The notes under the pieces were generated by a model. That model searched no databases. It saw only the letters and a list, made by a program, of their open reading frames with translations, and was not told where the DNA came from. The position numbers were made by a program, and so were the translations under genes. From JASLEW01 sp963732005 (GTDB lineage: Bacteria; Acidobacteriota; Thermoanaerobaculia; Multivoradales; UBA5704): 64,000 nucleotides of DNA. Position 1 is the first letter of the stretch. The number at the start of each line of letters is the position of its first letter. Location: positions 1,240,001-1,304,000 of the forward strand of contig CAVSXT010000003.1 of assembly GCA_963732005.1 (NCBI GenBank). The letters run 5' to 3'. Of this stretch, positions 36,896 to 44,478 are shown in pieces.

Positions 36896-37267
36896 GGCCT
36901 TCGGCCGGCAGTGGACTCGGGGAAGGTCCTCGAAGTCCCCGTCCTGGGTCCAGAGCTCGGCGTCGAAAGCCCTTGCCGTGGCCAGGACGATGCTGTCGGC
37001 CAGCGGCAACCGGTGCGCCAGTCCCAACGCGACGGCTTGACGCGCCAGCTCGGCGTCGAGCTCCACCACCGTGGCCTGCTCCAGCAGCGCCATGGCCTGC
37101 AGAGCCGCCTCCTCGCCCCGCTGCCGATGCACCACCCTGCCGACCTCCAGGATGGCGATCGTGGGGACCACCAGGCTCGCGACCTCCTCGATCGCCGGCG
37201 CGAAGAAGTCGGCGCCGGGTCCATCCGCGAGGTATTCGAGCCAGCCGCTCGAATCGACCAGGTTCAC
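36875..37267 (-). CDS. vapC: VapC-like PIN-domain toxin
   Basis: The 130-residue PIN protein begins MNLVDSSGWLEYLADGP. All four acidic positions of an active RNase are present: Asp5, Glu41 (AILEVGRV), Asp91 (PLADSIVLATA) and Asp109/Asp111 (WTQDGDFEDL). The C-terminal tail (RPKAKPSSNR) comes from a direct repeat and is not part of the fold. The start overlaps the antitoxin stop by 4 bases. Unlike the first vapC-like gene in this window, nothing suggests loss of activity. The target RNA is unknown. Confidence 0.87.
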   Translation of the reverse strand: MNLVDSSGWLEYLADGPGADFFAPAIEEVASLVVPTIAILEVGRVVHRQRGEEAALQAMALLEQATVVELDAELARQAVALGLAHRLPLADSIVLATARAFDAELWTQDGDFEDLPRVHCRPKAKPSSNR

Positions 37268-37470
37268 AGGCGATCGGGATCCCGGTCCACCGTGGTGTCG
37301 ATCCCGGCCAGGAAGCCGCGCAGCTCGCGGGCCGGGCGCACCGGCACCAGCTCAATGCGGTCGCCATAGCGAAAGACCTGTAGCTGCTCACCCGGCCGCA
37401 GGTGCAGGGAGTCCCTGACCTGACGCGGGATGACAACCTGGAACTTTGGCGAGATGGTGACCTTGGGCAT
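37264..37470 (-). CDS. vapB: VapB-like antitoxin with AbrB/SpoVT-type DNA-binding domain
   Basis: The ATG at 37470 follows GGAGG, giving 68 residues; a longer frame from 37497 lacks this site. The N-terminal swapped-hairpin domain is clear: MPKVTISPKFQVVIPRQVRDSL, then LRPGEQLQVFRYGDRIELVPV. The C-terminal tail (LRGFLAGIDTTVDRDPDRL) should wrap the toxin. The gene overlaps vapC by 4 bases. TATGAT at 37497-37502 is a good -10 on this strand and lies inside an inverted repeat that may be the operator. Confidence 0.87.
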   Translation of the reverse strand: MPKVTISPKFQVVIPRQVRDSLHLRPGEQLQVFRYGDRIELVPVRPARELRGFLAGIDTTVDRDPDRL

Positions 37471-37481
37471 GGCCGCCTCCG

Positions 37482-37518
37482 ATCGATGCAGTCTCAATCA
37501 TACCAGAGTGCCATCGAT
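37482..37518. promoter_or_regulatory. Possible vapBC operator and -10 box
   Basis: ATCGATG (37482-37488) and CATCGAT (37512-37518) form a perfect inverted repeat with a 23-base spacer centred on TATGAT (minus strand, 37502-37497). AbrB-type antitoxins repress their own promoters from such sites. The rest of the spacer to 37708 shows only the ribosome site of the next gene. Confidence 0.35.
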
Positions 37519-37708
37519 AGCGAAGGTGCCGGCCGGCGGATGGTATTCTCGAAGGTGTCCGAGCCGCACCCCCCCGGGCCGCTGCGGTACCACCGCAGGG
37601 GCCGGAGTCGCGGCTGGTGTTGGCGGGTTGGCGGCGCCGAGTAAAGATGATATTAATGGTCACAAATAGGGGTGCCGCCGGCGCCGTGCGTGAAAGGAGA
37701 TTGGAACC

Positions 37709-38572
37709 GTGAGCGAGATCGAGAGCCGAGGCTATGCCGAGCCCGACGTGCTGGTTTCCACCGATTGGGTGGCGCAGCACCTGCAGGACCCGCAGGTCCG
37801 CATCGTCGAGTCCAACGAGGATCCCCTGCTGTATGGCACCGGCCACCTCCCGGGCGCGGTCGAGGTCGACTGGACGCGCGACCTCAACGACCAGGTGCGG
37901 CGCGACTACCTGGACCACCAGGGCTTCGCGGCGCTGATGCACCGCCTCGGCGTCAGCAAGGACACCACGGTGGTCTTCTACGGTGACCGCAACAACTGGT
38001 GGGCCACCTACGCCTACTGGGTGTTCAAGCTCTTCGGCCACGCCAAGGCCAAGGTCATGGACGGCGGCCGCATCAAGTGGACGCAGGAGAACCGGCAACT
38101 GAGCCGCGAGGTGCCGCAGTACCCGCCGTCCGACTACACGGCGACGGTGCGCGACGACAAGAAGATCCGGGCTTTCCGCCAGCAGGTGCTCGAGCACCTG
38201 CAGGCCAAGGGACGCCTGATCGACGTCCGCAGCCCCGCCGAGTACACCGGCGAGCGCCTGCACATGCCGGAGTACCCGAACGAGGGTGCGTTGCGGGGCG
38301 GCCACATCCCCGGCGCGGCCAACGTACCGTGGGCGCGGGCGATCCACCCCGAGGACGGCACCTTCAAGTCGGCCGCCGACCTGCGGGCGATCTACGAGGG
38401 GGAAGCCCACCTTTCGCCGCACGACGACGTCGTCGTCTACTGCCGGATCGGCGAGCGCAGCAGCCACACCTGGTTCGTGCTCACCCACCTGCTGGGCTAT
38501 CCCAAGGTCCGCAACTATGATGGCAGCTGGACCGAATGGGGCAACCTGGTGGGGGTGCCCATCGAGCGCTGA
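37709..38572 (+). CDS. Thiosulfate/3-mercaptopyruvate sulfurtransferase (double rhodanese)
   Basis: The GTG start follows AAAGGAGA by 8 bases. The 287-residue product has two rhodanese domains. The first (residues ~10-140) is inactive in type, with GTGHLPGAVEVDW and FYGDRNNWWATYAYWVF. The second holds LIDVRSPAEYTGE, GGHIPGAANVPW and the active Cys245 in VYCRIGERSSHTWF. CRIGERS resembles thiosulfate sulfurtransferases of the CysA/SseA kind. The enzyme moves sulfane sulfur to cyanide or other acceptors. The SufE-like gene 58 bases downstream suggests a shared role in sulfur supply. Confidence 0.9.
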   Translation: MSEIESRGYAEPDVLVSTDWVAQHLQDPQVRIVESNEDPLLYGTGHLPGAVEVDWTRDLNDQVRRDYLDHQGFAALMHRLGVSKDTTVVFYGDRNNWWATYAYWVFKLFGHAKAKVMDGGRIKWTQENRQLSREVPQYPPSDYTATVRDDKKIRAFRQQVLEHLQAKGRLIDVRSPAEYTGERLHMPEYPNEGALRGGHIPGAANVPWARAIHPEDGTFKSAADLRAIYEGEAHLSPHDDVVVYCRIGERSSHTWFVLTHLLGYPKVRNYDGSWTEWGNLVGVPIER

Positions 38573-38630
38573 CGCGGCAAGGGCGCGCCCCGTCGGCAGA
38601 TGGCCGCCGGCCGCGCCGCACGATCCCGAT

Positions 38631-39083
38631 ATGCCAGAGATCCCGTCGAAGCTGGAAGAGACGCTGGAGCTGCTCGACCTGGTCCCCGACCGGGCCGAGC
38701 GCATCCAGCTGCTGATCGACATCGCTGACCGCTTCGAGGAGGTGCCGCCGCGCATCGCGCGCCGGCCGTTCTCGAACGACCACCTGGTGCCGGCCTGCGA
38801 GTCGCAGGCCTACGTGTGGGGGGAGGCGCGGCCGGACGGCACGCTCGATTTCCACTTCGCCGTCGACAACCCGCAGGGAATCTCCGCCAAGTCGCTGGCG
38901 GTGATCCTGGGCGAGGGGCTCTCGGGAGCGCCGCTCGCGCAGGTGGCGGCGGTGCCGCAGGACCTCGTCTACCGGGTTTTCGGCCGCGAGCTGTCGATGG
39001 GCAAGTCGATGGGCCTGATGGCCATGGTGTCGATGGTGGCCGTGATGGCCAGGCAGCGGCTGGCAGCCGCCAGCACTTTGTAG
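38631..39083 (+). CDS. sufE: SufE-like Fe-S assembly sulfur acceptor
   Basis: The 150-residue protein matches SufE over its length: MPEIPSKLEETLELLDLVPDR, then DRFEEVPP and the acceptor Cys56 in LVPACESQAYVWGEA. FHFAVDNPQGISAKSLAVILGEGLSGAP follows. SufE takes persulfide sulfur from the desulfurase SufS and stimulates it. No other suf gene is present; the neighbour upstream is a sulfurtransferase, so this copy may work with that enzyme instead. A Met-rich C-terminus (GKSMGLMAMVSMVAVM) is longer than in E. coli SufE. Confidence 0.88.
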   Translation: MPEIPSKLEETLELLDLVPDRAERIQLLIDIADRFEEVPPRIARRPFSNDHLVPACESQAYVWGEARPDGTLDFHFAVDNPQGISAKSLAVILGEGLSGAPLAQVAAVPQDLVYRVFGRELSMGKSMGLMAMVSMVAVMARQRLAAASTL

Positions 39084-39093
39084 CGAAAAGTAC

Positions 39094-39122
39094 TTGACGG
39101 CGGTGCGAGGCGCCGGTAGAGT
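39094..39122 (+). promoter_or_regulatory. Sigma-70-type promoter, leaderless arrangement
   Basis: TTGACG (39094-39099), a 17-base spacer and TAGAGT (39117-39122) form a good promoter. The GTG start codon of the membrane protein gene is exactly 6 bases downstream, so the transcript should start at the codon. Confidence 0.6.
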
Positions 39123-39128
39123 CGCGCC

Positions 39129-39806
39129 GTGACCCTGCCAACGTCAGCCGGCAATCCGCGCCCGGCCGTCTCCTCGGGCGCCCTTGGCTCCCAGGGCTCG
39201 CATGGCTCCCATGGCTCAGATACCACCGAGCCGCCCGCACTCCACCTGCGGGCGATGGACAACCTCCGTTTCATCCGCCAGACGATGGAGGAGGCGGTCT
39301 ATTTCACCGCCGTTTCCGGCGTCGGCGAGATCGCCGTGGGTCTCACGGCGCTGGTTGCCGCCTGGCTGGCGTCGCATCGCGCGACGGCCCAGGGATGGCT
39401 GACGGTCTGGCTGGGAGAGGCGCTGATCGCCGCCCTGCTCACCGGCGGCGCGGTGGTCTGGAAAGCGCGGCAGGCTCGCCTCAGCCTGGTGTCGCGGCCG
39501 GGGCGCCGTTTCGCGCTCGGGCTGGTACCGCCGCTTGCCGCCGGGGCGCTGCTGACCTATGCGTTGCTGGCCGCCGGCGGGCGCGCCCTGCTTCCCGGCG
39601 TCTGGCTGCTGCTGTATGGCACCGCGGTGGTCACCGGTGGCGCCTTCTCGGTCCGTATCGTGCCGGTCATGGGTCTGGGTTTCATGGCGCTCGGCGCCGT
39701 CGCGCTGTTCGCTCCGGCGACCTGGGGCGACGTTTTCCTGGGGGCGGGCTTCGGCGGCCTCAACCTGCTCTTCGGTCTCTATATCGCGAGGCGCCATGGC
39801 GGGTAA
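39129..39806 (+). CDS. Uncharacterised six-helix membrane protein
   Basis: The GTG at 39129 is supported by the promoter 6 bases upstream. Of 225 residues, the first 40 are a Ser/Gly/His-rich leader encoded by 9-base repeats (GSQ/GSH/GSH/GSD). The conserved part starts at MDNLRFIRQTMEEAVYFTAVSGVGEI, with six predicted helices to the C-terminus. I cannot assign a family with certainty. The next gene, a winged-helix regulator, overlaps by 11 bases. Membrane proteins of this length and topology paired with such small regulators recur in acidobacterial genomes, so the regulator probably controls this gene. Confidence 0.6.
   Translation: MTLPTSAGNPRPAVSSGALGSQGSHGSHGSDTTEPPALHLRAMDNLRFIRQTMEEAVYFTAVSGVGEIAVGLTALVAAWLASHRATAQGWLTVWLGEALIAALLTGGAVVWKARQARLSLVSRPGRRFALGLVPPLAAGALLTYALLAAGGRALLPGVWLLLYGTAVVTGGAFSVRIVPVMGLGFMALGAVALFAPATWGDVFLGAGFGGLNLLFGLYIARRHGG
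39186..39221. repeat. 9-base tandem repeat at a gene start
   Basis: Four units (GGCTCCCAG, GGCTCGCAT, GGCTCCCAT, GGCTCAGAT) encode GSQ-GSH-GSH-GSD near the N-terminus of the membrane protein. Confidence 0.75.
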
Positions 39807-40179
39807 GGCCCGTCGCGGCGCTGCCGCGGAGCGTCTGGATCACCCCGGCACGCCGCCCCCGGCCGGCCGCCACCACGAGCCCGTCGCCGTCGACCTCGAC
39901 CGGCTGATCCACGAGCGCCTGCGGCTCGGGATCGTCTCGGCGCTGGCGGTCAACGAGCGGTTGAGCTTCAACGACCTGAAGCACCTGCTGCGCACCACCG
40001 ACGGCAATCTGAGCGTGCACGCTCGCAAGCTCGAGGAGGCCGGCTACGTGCGGTGCGACAAGTCGTTCGTCGGCCGCCTGCCGAAGACCGAGTTCCGCCT
40101 GACCGTCGCCGGCAAGGGGGCGCTCGAGCGCTACCTGGACCACATGGAGGCCATCATCCATGCCACCCGCGACGGCTGA
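39796..40179 (+). CDS. Winged-helix transcriptional regulator
   Basis: The ATG at 39796 lies within the end of the membrane-protein gene. The 127-residue product has a basic Pro-rich leader and one winged helix in residues 35-120: LIHERLRLGIVSALAVNERLSFNDLKHLL, then TTDGNLSVHARKLEEAGYVRCDKSF and PKTEFRLTVAGKGALERYL. This is the single-domain ArsR/MarR-like type (often labelled winged helix DNA-binding domain) found in Acidobacteriota and relatives. It has no evident metal or ligand site. It probably binds the promoter at 39094-39122. Confidence 0.85.
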   Translation: MAGKARRGAAAERLDHPGTPPPAGRHHEPVAVDLDRLIHERLRLGIVSALAVNERLSFNDLKHLLRTTDGNLSVHARKLEEAGYVRCDKSFVGRLPKTEFRLTVAGKGALERYLDHMEAIIHATRDG

Positions 40180-40192
40180 GGGCGCCTGAGAA

Positions 40193-40224
40193 CGCCGGAG
40201 CGCCGGAGCGCCGGAGCGCCGGAG
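40193..40224. repeat. Four perfect CGCCGGAG octamers
   Basis: CGCCGGAG is repeated four times without change at 40193-40224 in the spacer after the regulator. The remaining spacer to 40350 shows no clear signal. Confidence 0.8.
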
Positions 40225-40350
40225 GACACCGAGGAACGAAAACTGGCTCGTTCCACATCACCTGTTTGGTCTTGAGCTCGAGGGAGGGAAGGCGATGTTC
40301 CGCGAAGCAAGCAGGAGGATGCCGGTGCGCGCGGCCCATGGAGCCAGGCG

Positions 40351-41190
40351 ATGAGCGGTCTCCATGCCGCCATCATCATGGATGGCAACGGCCGCTGGGC
40401 GGTGGCGCGCGGCAGGTCGCGCACCGCGGGGCATCTGGCGGGCGCCGACGCGGTGCGGCGGACGGTGGAGGCGGCGCCAGGCCTCGGCATCGGCATCCTG
40501 ACGCTCTACGCGTTCTCCTCGGACAACTGGCGGCGGCCGCCCGACGAGGTGGGCGCGCTGATGCGCCTGCTGCGGCGCTACCTGATGGCCGAGACCGGCC
40601 GCTGCGTCGAAAACGGCGTGCGGGTGCAGGTGATCGGCCGCCGCGACCGCCTCGCCGCGGCGCTGGTGCGGGAGATCGAATCGGCCGAGCGCGCGACGGC
40701 GCGGGGCGAGAAGCTGTGGTTGCGGATCGCCGTCGACTACTCGGCGCGCGACGCGATCGTGCGCGCGGCCAGGCGCCTCGCCGCCGGTCCTGCTGGTCCT
40801 GATGCGGAGACCGACGCCGGCTCGCGGGAGGCCTTTTCGCGGCTGGTCGCCGAGTGCTCCGAGCCGCACGCCCAGGACCTCGACCTGCTGATCCGCACCG
40901 GTGGCGAGAAGCGCCTTTCGGATTTCCTGCTCTGGGAGTCCGCCTACGCCGAGCTGATCTTCACCGATCGGATGTGGCCCGATTTCGGCGTCGCCGATCT
41001 CGAGGACGCGGTGCGCGAGTTCCGGCACCGCGAGCGCCGCTTCGGGATGGTCTCCGGCGGCGGCCGTGTCGGCGGCATGGGCGGTATCGCCGCCGCCGTC
41101 GGTCAGATACCGCGAGACATCAGGTCGGCGACCGCGCGGTTGAAGCGAGCGGTGTCCGGCAGCTCGGTGCCTTCGGCGAGCAACCCGTAG
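40351..41190 (+). CDS. uppS: Cis-isoprenyl (undecaprenyl diphosphate synthase-like) transferase
   Basis: The 279-residue protein carries the UppS signature set: AAIIMDGNGRWAVARG (metal-binding Asp11), LTLYAFSSDNWRRP, and DLLIRTGGEKRLSDFLLWESAYAEL. The product would be the lipid carrier for peptidoglycan and other glycans. A normal UppS ends soon after RHRERRFG; here 40 more residues follow and reach 88 bases into the 3' end of htpG on the other strand. It is not next to cdsA or dxr as usual. It may be a second, specialised prenyltransferase. Confidence 0.86.
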   Translation: MSGLHAAIIMDGNGRWAVARGRSRTAGHLAGADAVRRTVEAAPGLGIGILTLYAFSSDNWRRPPDEVGALMRLLRRYLMAETGRCVENGVRVQVIGRRDRLAAALVREIESAERATARGEKLWLRIAVDYSARDAIVRAARRLAAGPAGPDAETDAGSREAFSRLVAECSEPHAQDLDLLIRTGGEKRLSDFLLWESAYAELIFTDRMWPDFGVADLEDAVREFRHRERRFGMVSGGGRVGGMGGIAAAVGQIPRDIRSATARLKRAVSGSSVPSASNP

Positions 41191-43070
41191 CCCAGCAGCA
41201 GCTCGGCGAACTCCGCGATCAGCGGATCGTCGGCATTCTGATCGAAGCGCTCCTTGAGGCCGGTCAGGATGCGGTGGCTCGGGTTGAGCTCCATGATGCG
41301 GCGCTGCTTGGGGCCGCCGCCCTTGCCCTTCTGCAGCAGCTTTTCGAGCTGCGGGCTGTAGTCGTGCTCGGCGCCGACCAGGCAGACCGGGGAAGCGGTG
41401 AGGCGGCTGGTCAGGCGCACCTGCTTGACGTGCTCGTCGAGCTTCTTCTGCAGCAGCTCGAGCAGCGGCTTGAGCTCTTCCTCCTTGGTCTTGAGCGCCT
41501 CTTCGGCCTGCTTCTTCTCCTCCTCGCTGCCCAGCGACACAGTCCCCTTGCCCACCGACTTCAGGCGCTTGCCGGCATACTCGTTGAGCGATTGGGTCAG
41601 CAGCTCGTCGACCGTGTCGACCAGGTACAGCACCTCGTAGCCCTTTTCCTTGAAGGTCTCGAGGTGAGGCGAGTTCTCGACCTGCGACCGCGACTCGCCG
41701 CTGAGATAGAAGATCTCGGTCTGCCCTTCCTTCATGCGCTCGGTGTACGCCTTGAGAGTGGTCAACTTCTCGGCGTCGTGCGAGGACTGGAAGAGCAGCA
41801 GCTCCAGCAGCCGATCCTTGTTCTCGTAGTCGGCGCTGACGCCCTCCTTGATGGCGCGCCCGAACTCCTGCCAGAACTTGAGATAGGTCTCGGCCTCCTG
41901 CTCGCGCATCGCTTCGAGGGTATCGAGCAGCTTCTTGGTCAATCCCTTGCGCATCATGGTGATGTGGCGGTCCTGCTGCAACATCTCGCGCGACACGTTG
42001 AGCGTCAGGTCCGGAGAGTCGACCACGCCGCGCACGAAGCGCAGGTAGTGAGGCAACAGGTCCTCGCATTTCTCGAGGATCTGGATGCGCTTGACGTAGA
42101 GCTGCAGACCGGGCTTCGAGGCCACGTAGTAGAGGTCGTAGGGCGCCTGCGCCGGCACGAACAGCAACGCCTGGTACTCGATGCGTCCCTCCGCCTTGAA
42201 GGAGATCACCTTCAGCGGCTCGGTCCAGTCGTGCGCGATGTGGCGGTAGAACTCGTTGTACTCCTCGGCGGTGACCTCGGACTGCGGCCGCGTCCAGATC
42301 GGCTTCATCGAGTTGAGGACCTTCTCCTCGAGCGGCATCTTCGGCTTCTCGCCGGTCTCCTTCTCCTTCGCCAGGTCCTCGATCTCGGGGTCCTTCTCGG
42401 CGGTGAGGATGATCGGGTAGGAGACGAAGTCCGAGTAGCGGCGGACGATGCGGCTGATCACCCAGCGGTCGCTCCAGTCCTCGATGCCGTTGTCGCGGTC
42501 CTCGGGCTTGAAATGGAGGGTGATCGAGGTGCCGCGGCCCGGCAGCTGGTCGGGCTCGATCTCCGCCACCTGGTAGGTGCCGTCGCCGCTCGATTCCCAG
42601 CGAGTGGCGGCGGACTCGCCGGCGCGGCGGCTCACCAGCACGACGCGGTCGGCGGCCATGAACGAGGAGTAGAAGCCGACGCCGAACTGGCCGATCATCT
42701 CGGCGATGGTCTGCTTCGACTCGCCCTGGCGCAGGCGCTCGACCAGCTCCCGGGTGCCGGACTTGGCGATGGTGCCGATGTTGGCGATCACCTCGTCGCG
42801 GCTCATGCCGATGCCGTTGTCCTGCACCGTCAGGGTCTTCTGCTCGCGGTCGGCCGCCAGCCGGATCTCGAGCTTCTCGTCGCCGGCCATCAGCTCGGGT
42901 TTGGTGACCGCCTCGAAGCGCAGGCGGTCCAGGGCGTCCGAGGCGTTGGAGATCAGCTCACGCAGGAAGATCTCCTTGTTCGAGTACAGCGAGTGGATCA
43001 TGATGTCCAGCAGCTGCTTGGTTTCGGCTTGGAACGGCAGCGTTTCGACGGGGGCAGTGGTGGCGGTCAT
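41103..43070 (-). CDS. htpG: Molecular chaperone HtpG (Hsp90)
   Basis: The 655-residue protein has all Hsp90 motifs: ELISNASDALDRLRF, DNGIGMSRDEVI, GQFGVGFYSSFMAADRV and IVDSPDLTLNVSREMLQ in their usual order. The C-terminal dimer domain follows a charged linker. GAGGAGAC precedes the ATG. The ATP-driven chaperone folds and protects client proteins under stress. A TTGAAT-17-TAATAT promoter lies about 140 bases upstream. The 3' end overlaps the convergent uppS-like gene by 88 bases. Confidence 0.96.
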   Translation of the reverse strand: MTATTAPVETLPFQAETKQLLDIMIHSLYSNKEIFLRELISNASDALDRLRFEAVTKPELMAGDEKLEIRLAADREQKTLTVQDNGIGMSRDEVIANIGTIAKSGTRELVERLRQGESKQTIAEMIGQFGVGFYSSFMAADRVVLVSRRAGESAATRWESSGDGTYQVAEIEPDQLPGRGTSITLHFKPEDRDNGIEDWSDRWVISRIVRRYSDFVSYPIILTAEKDPEIEDLAKEKETGEKPKMPLEEKVLNSMKPIWTRPQSEVTAEEYNEFYRHIAHDWTEPLKVISFKAEGRIEYQALLFVPAQAPYDLYYVASKPGLQLYVKRIQILEKCEDLLPHYLRFVRGVVDSPDLTLNVSREMLQQDRHITMMRKGLTKKLLDTLEAMREQEAETYLKFWQEFGRAIKEGVSADYENKDRLLELLLFQSSHDAEKLTTLKAYTERMKEGQTEIFYLSGESRSQVENSPHLETFKEKGYEVLYLVDTVDELLTQSLNEYAGKRLKSVGKGTVSLGSEEEKKQAEEALKTKEEELKPLLELLQKKLDEHVKQVRLTSRLTASPVCLVGAEHDYSPQLEKLLQKGKGGGPKQRRIMELNPSHRILTGLKERFDQNADDPLIAEFAELLLGYGLLAEGTELPDTARFNRAVADLMSRGI

Positions 43071-43210
43071 GGGCGTCTCCTCTTCACACTTTCTGGCGGC
43101 TGGGGCAGTCCGGGCAACGCGACACAGAACCGGCGAGGCGGGCAGGATCTTCCGGCGGTGCTCTGCTGCCGGCGACCCGGCCAGACGGCCGCGGCGGTGT
43201 CGCGGTAGTG

Positions 43211-43239
43211 ATATTAGTCGAAGAGGCGCAGGTATTCAA
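43211..43239 (-). promoter_or_regulatory. Possible htpG promoter
   Basis: On the minus strand TTGAAT (43239-43234), 17 bases, then TAATAT (43216-43211) form a moderate sigma-70 match in an otherwise empty spacer (43071-43346). The leader would be about 135 bases long. There is no CIRCE element or clear heat-shock sigma site. Confidence 0.35.
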
Positions 43240-43346
43240 CCCCTTCATATCCCCACATCTGCTATGGGTGCGCTCAATGCCTGCTCCCGGGACAGCTCGG
43301 CACGACCGAAGGGCTCCGTTCCGAGCGCTCAGCCAGGAGGTGCGTC

Positions 43347-43844
43347 ATGCATCGATCCGTCCGCTGGCTCTCCGCGGCGCTGCTCGCCCTGCCCCTGCTG
43401 CTCCCCGGCAGCGGCCGGTCGCAGCCTTCCCATTTCGCCGGCGTCACCGATGCCGGCAGCGAGCCCGAGCGCCGCCGCCGCGCCCTGCAACAGGTCGAGG
43501 ACGAGTGGTTGCACGCGCGGGACGCGGCGACGCTTGACCGGATCCTCGCGGACGACTTCGTGCATCCGGTGCCGCAGGGCCACCTGCTGAGCAAGGCCGA
43601 GCACATCGCCTGGTTCGTGAAGCATCCGCCCCCGGCCGATCGGGAGCAGCGCTTCGAGCGTCTGCAGGTGCGACTCTATGGCCGGATCGGCATCGTCAAC
43701 GGCGTGGTGGTGACCACCCAGGCCGGCGGCAAGCCGACGCGGACGCTCTTCACCGATATCTTCGACGACCGCGATGGCCGCTGGCAGGCGGTCAACGCCC
43801 AGGAGAACCCGATCGAGCCCGGCCCCGGCGCCGCCGGCGGGTAG
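43347..43844 (+). CDS. Secreted NTF2-like (DUF4440/SnoaL-like) protein
   Basis: AGGAGG ends 8 bases before the ATG. The 165-residue product has a signal peptide of about 25 residues (ALLALPLLLPGSGRS) and then one NTF2-like domain: RRRALQQVEDEWLHARDAATLDRILADDFVHPVPQGHLL read over two helices, a strand GRIGIVNGVVVTTQ and a final DRDGRWQAVNAQENPI strand. The DUF4440 group binds small ligands or acts as enzymes in varied pathways. No catalytic residues are clear and the neighbours give no lead. Confidence 0.75.
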   Translation: MHRSVRWLSAALLALPLLLPGSGRSQPSHFAGVTDAGSEPERRRRALQQVEDEWLHARDAATLDRILADDFVHPVPQGHLLSKAEHIAWFVKHPPPADREQRFERLQVRLYGRIGIVNGVVVTTQAGGKPTRTLFTDIFDDRDGRWQAVNAQENPIEPGPGAAGG

Positions 43845-43858
43845 ATCGCTCCGCCGCC

Positions 43859-44092
43859 TTACCACTCTTCGCTGAGCGCTTCCGCCTGGAGATGATCGAT
43901 AACGGGATCCACGGTGGGGGTTGCGGCTCCGTACAGCGCCGCGAGGGCCTGTCGCACCGCCAAGCTCTGATGGGCCTTAATAAAGCGCTGGACCGCCTGG
44001 GTGTATAGCGAACTGCGCGACATTCCGAGCCGTCTCGCGACACGCTCCGCGGCGGCGAAAGTGGAATTAGGTACCGAGATGGCCACTCGCAT
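43859..44092 (-). CDS. Solitary ribbon-helix-helix antitoxin-like protein
   Basis: The ATG at 44092 gives 77 residues; a GTG or ATG further up (44107) adds five. The start MRVAISVPNSTFAAAERVARRLGMSRSSLYTQAVQRFI has the strand-helix-helix of MazE/CopG-type antitoxins. The C-terminal half (HLQAEALSEEW) would normally wrap a MazF-like toxin. No toxin frame follows; the convergent NTF2-like gene ends 14 bases away. It may be an orphan regulator or the left-over half of a toxin-antitoxin pair. Confidence 0.72.
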   Translation of the reverse strand: MRVAISVPNSTFAAAERVARRLGMSRSSLYTQAVQRFIKAHQSLAVRQALAALYGAATPTVDPVIDHLQAEALSEEW

Positions 44093-44167
44093 CGCGATCG
44101 CGCCCAAATCACCGGGTGTAGTGGTCCGCGCGGCCGGCGGGGTACCGCCATCGCCGCCGGAATCGGC

Positions 44168-44419
44168 TCAGTTGACGGAGTCCCAGGAGCAGCCGCCGCC
44201 GCAGCAGGCGCCGGCTCCGGCGCCGCAGTCCGGAGCCTCGCATCCGGCGGCCATGGCGTCGTCGCCGGCGCCTCCGGTGGTCGCAAAGGTCGAGAACTGC
44301 TTGTCGAGCGCCGTGGCGCCGCAGCCCGTGCAGGTCAGGCCGGCCGCGCCTTCGCCGAGCCTTTGCAGGATCTCGAACTGGTTGCCGCAATCGCGGCATC
44401 GATACTCGTAAAGCGGCAT
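44168..44419 (-). CDS. FmdB-family zinc-ribbon protein
   Basis: The ATG at 44419 is preceded by GAGGA and starts the standard N-terminus MPLYEYRCRDCGNQFEILQ. The 83-residue protein has two CxxC pairs (CRDC at 9-12 and CTGC around 31-34) forming one zinc ribbon, then a Gly/Ala/Cys-rich tail with CEAPDCGAG and ACCGGGCSW. The tail cysteines could bind metal too. FmdB proteins are thought to be regulators or small metal-binding proteins, but the role is not known. It lies 59 bases after the FhaA-like gene in the same direction and could be its last co-transcribed gene. Confidence 0.85.
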   Translation of the reverse strand: MPLYEYRCRDCGNQFEILQRLGEGAAGLTCTGCGATALDKQFSTFATTGGAGDDAMAAGCEAPDCGAGAGACCGGGCSWDSVN

Positions 44420-44478
44420 GTCCCATTTCCTCGCTGGTTCACCGATCCGGGCGTTCGCCCCGCCCGAACGGCTCGCCG

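Noticed and set aside
40193..40224. CGCCGGAG repeats as a possible CRISPR-like array
   Set aside because: Units are contiguous 8-mers without spacers and no cas genes are near.
43071..43346. CIRCE or heat-shock operator before htpG
   Set aside because: No TTAGCACTC inverted repeat is present and the only promoter-like pair resembles sigma-70.
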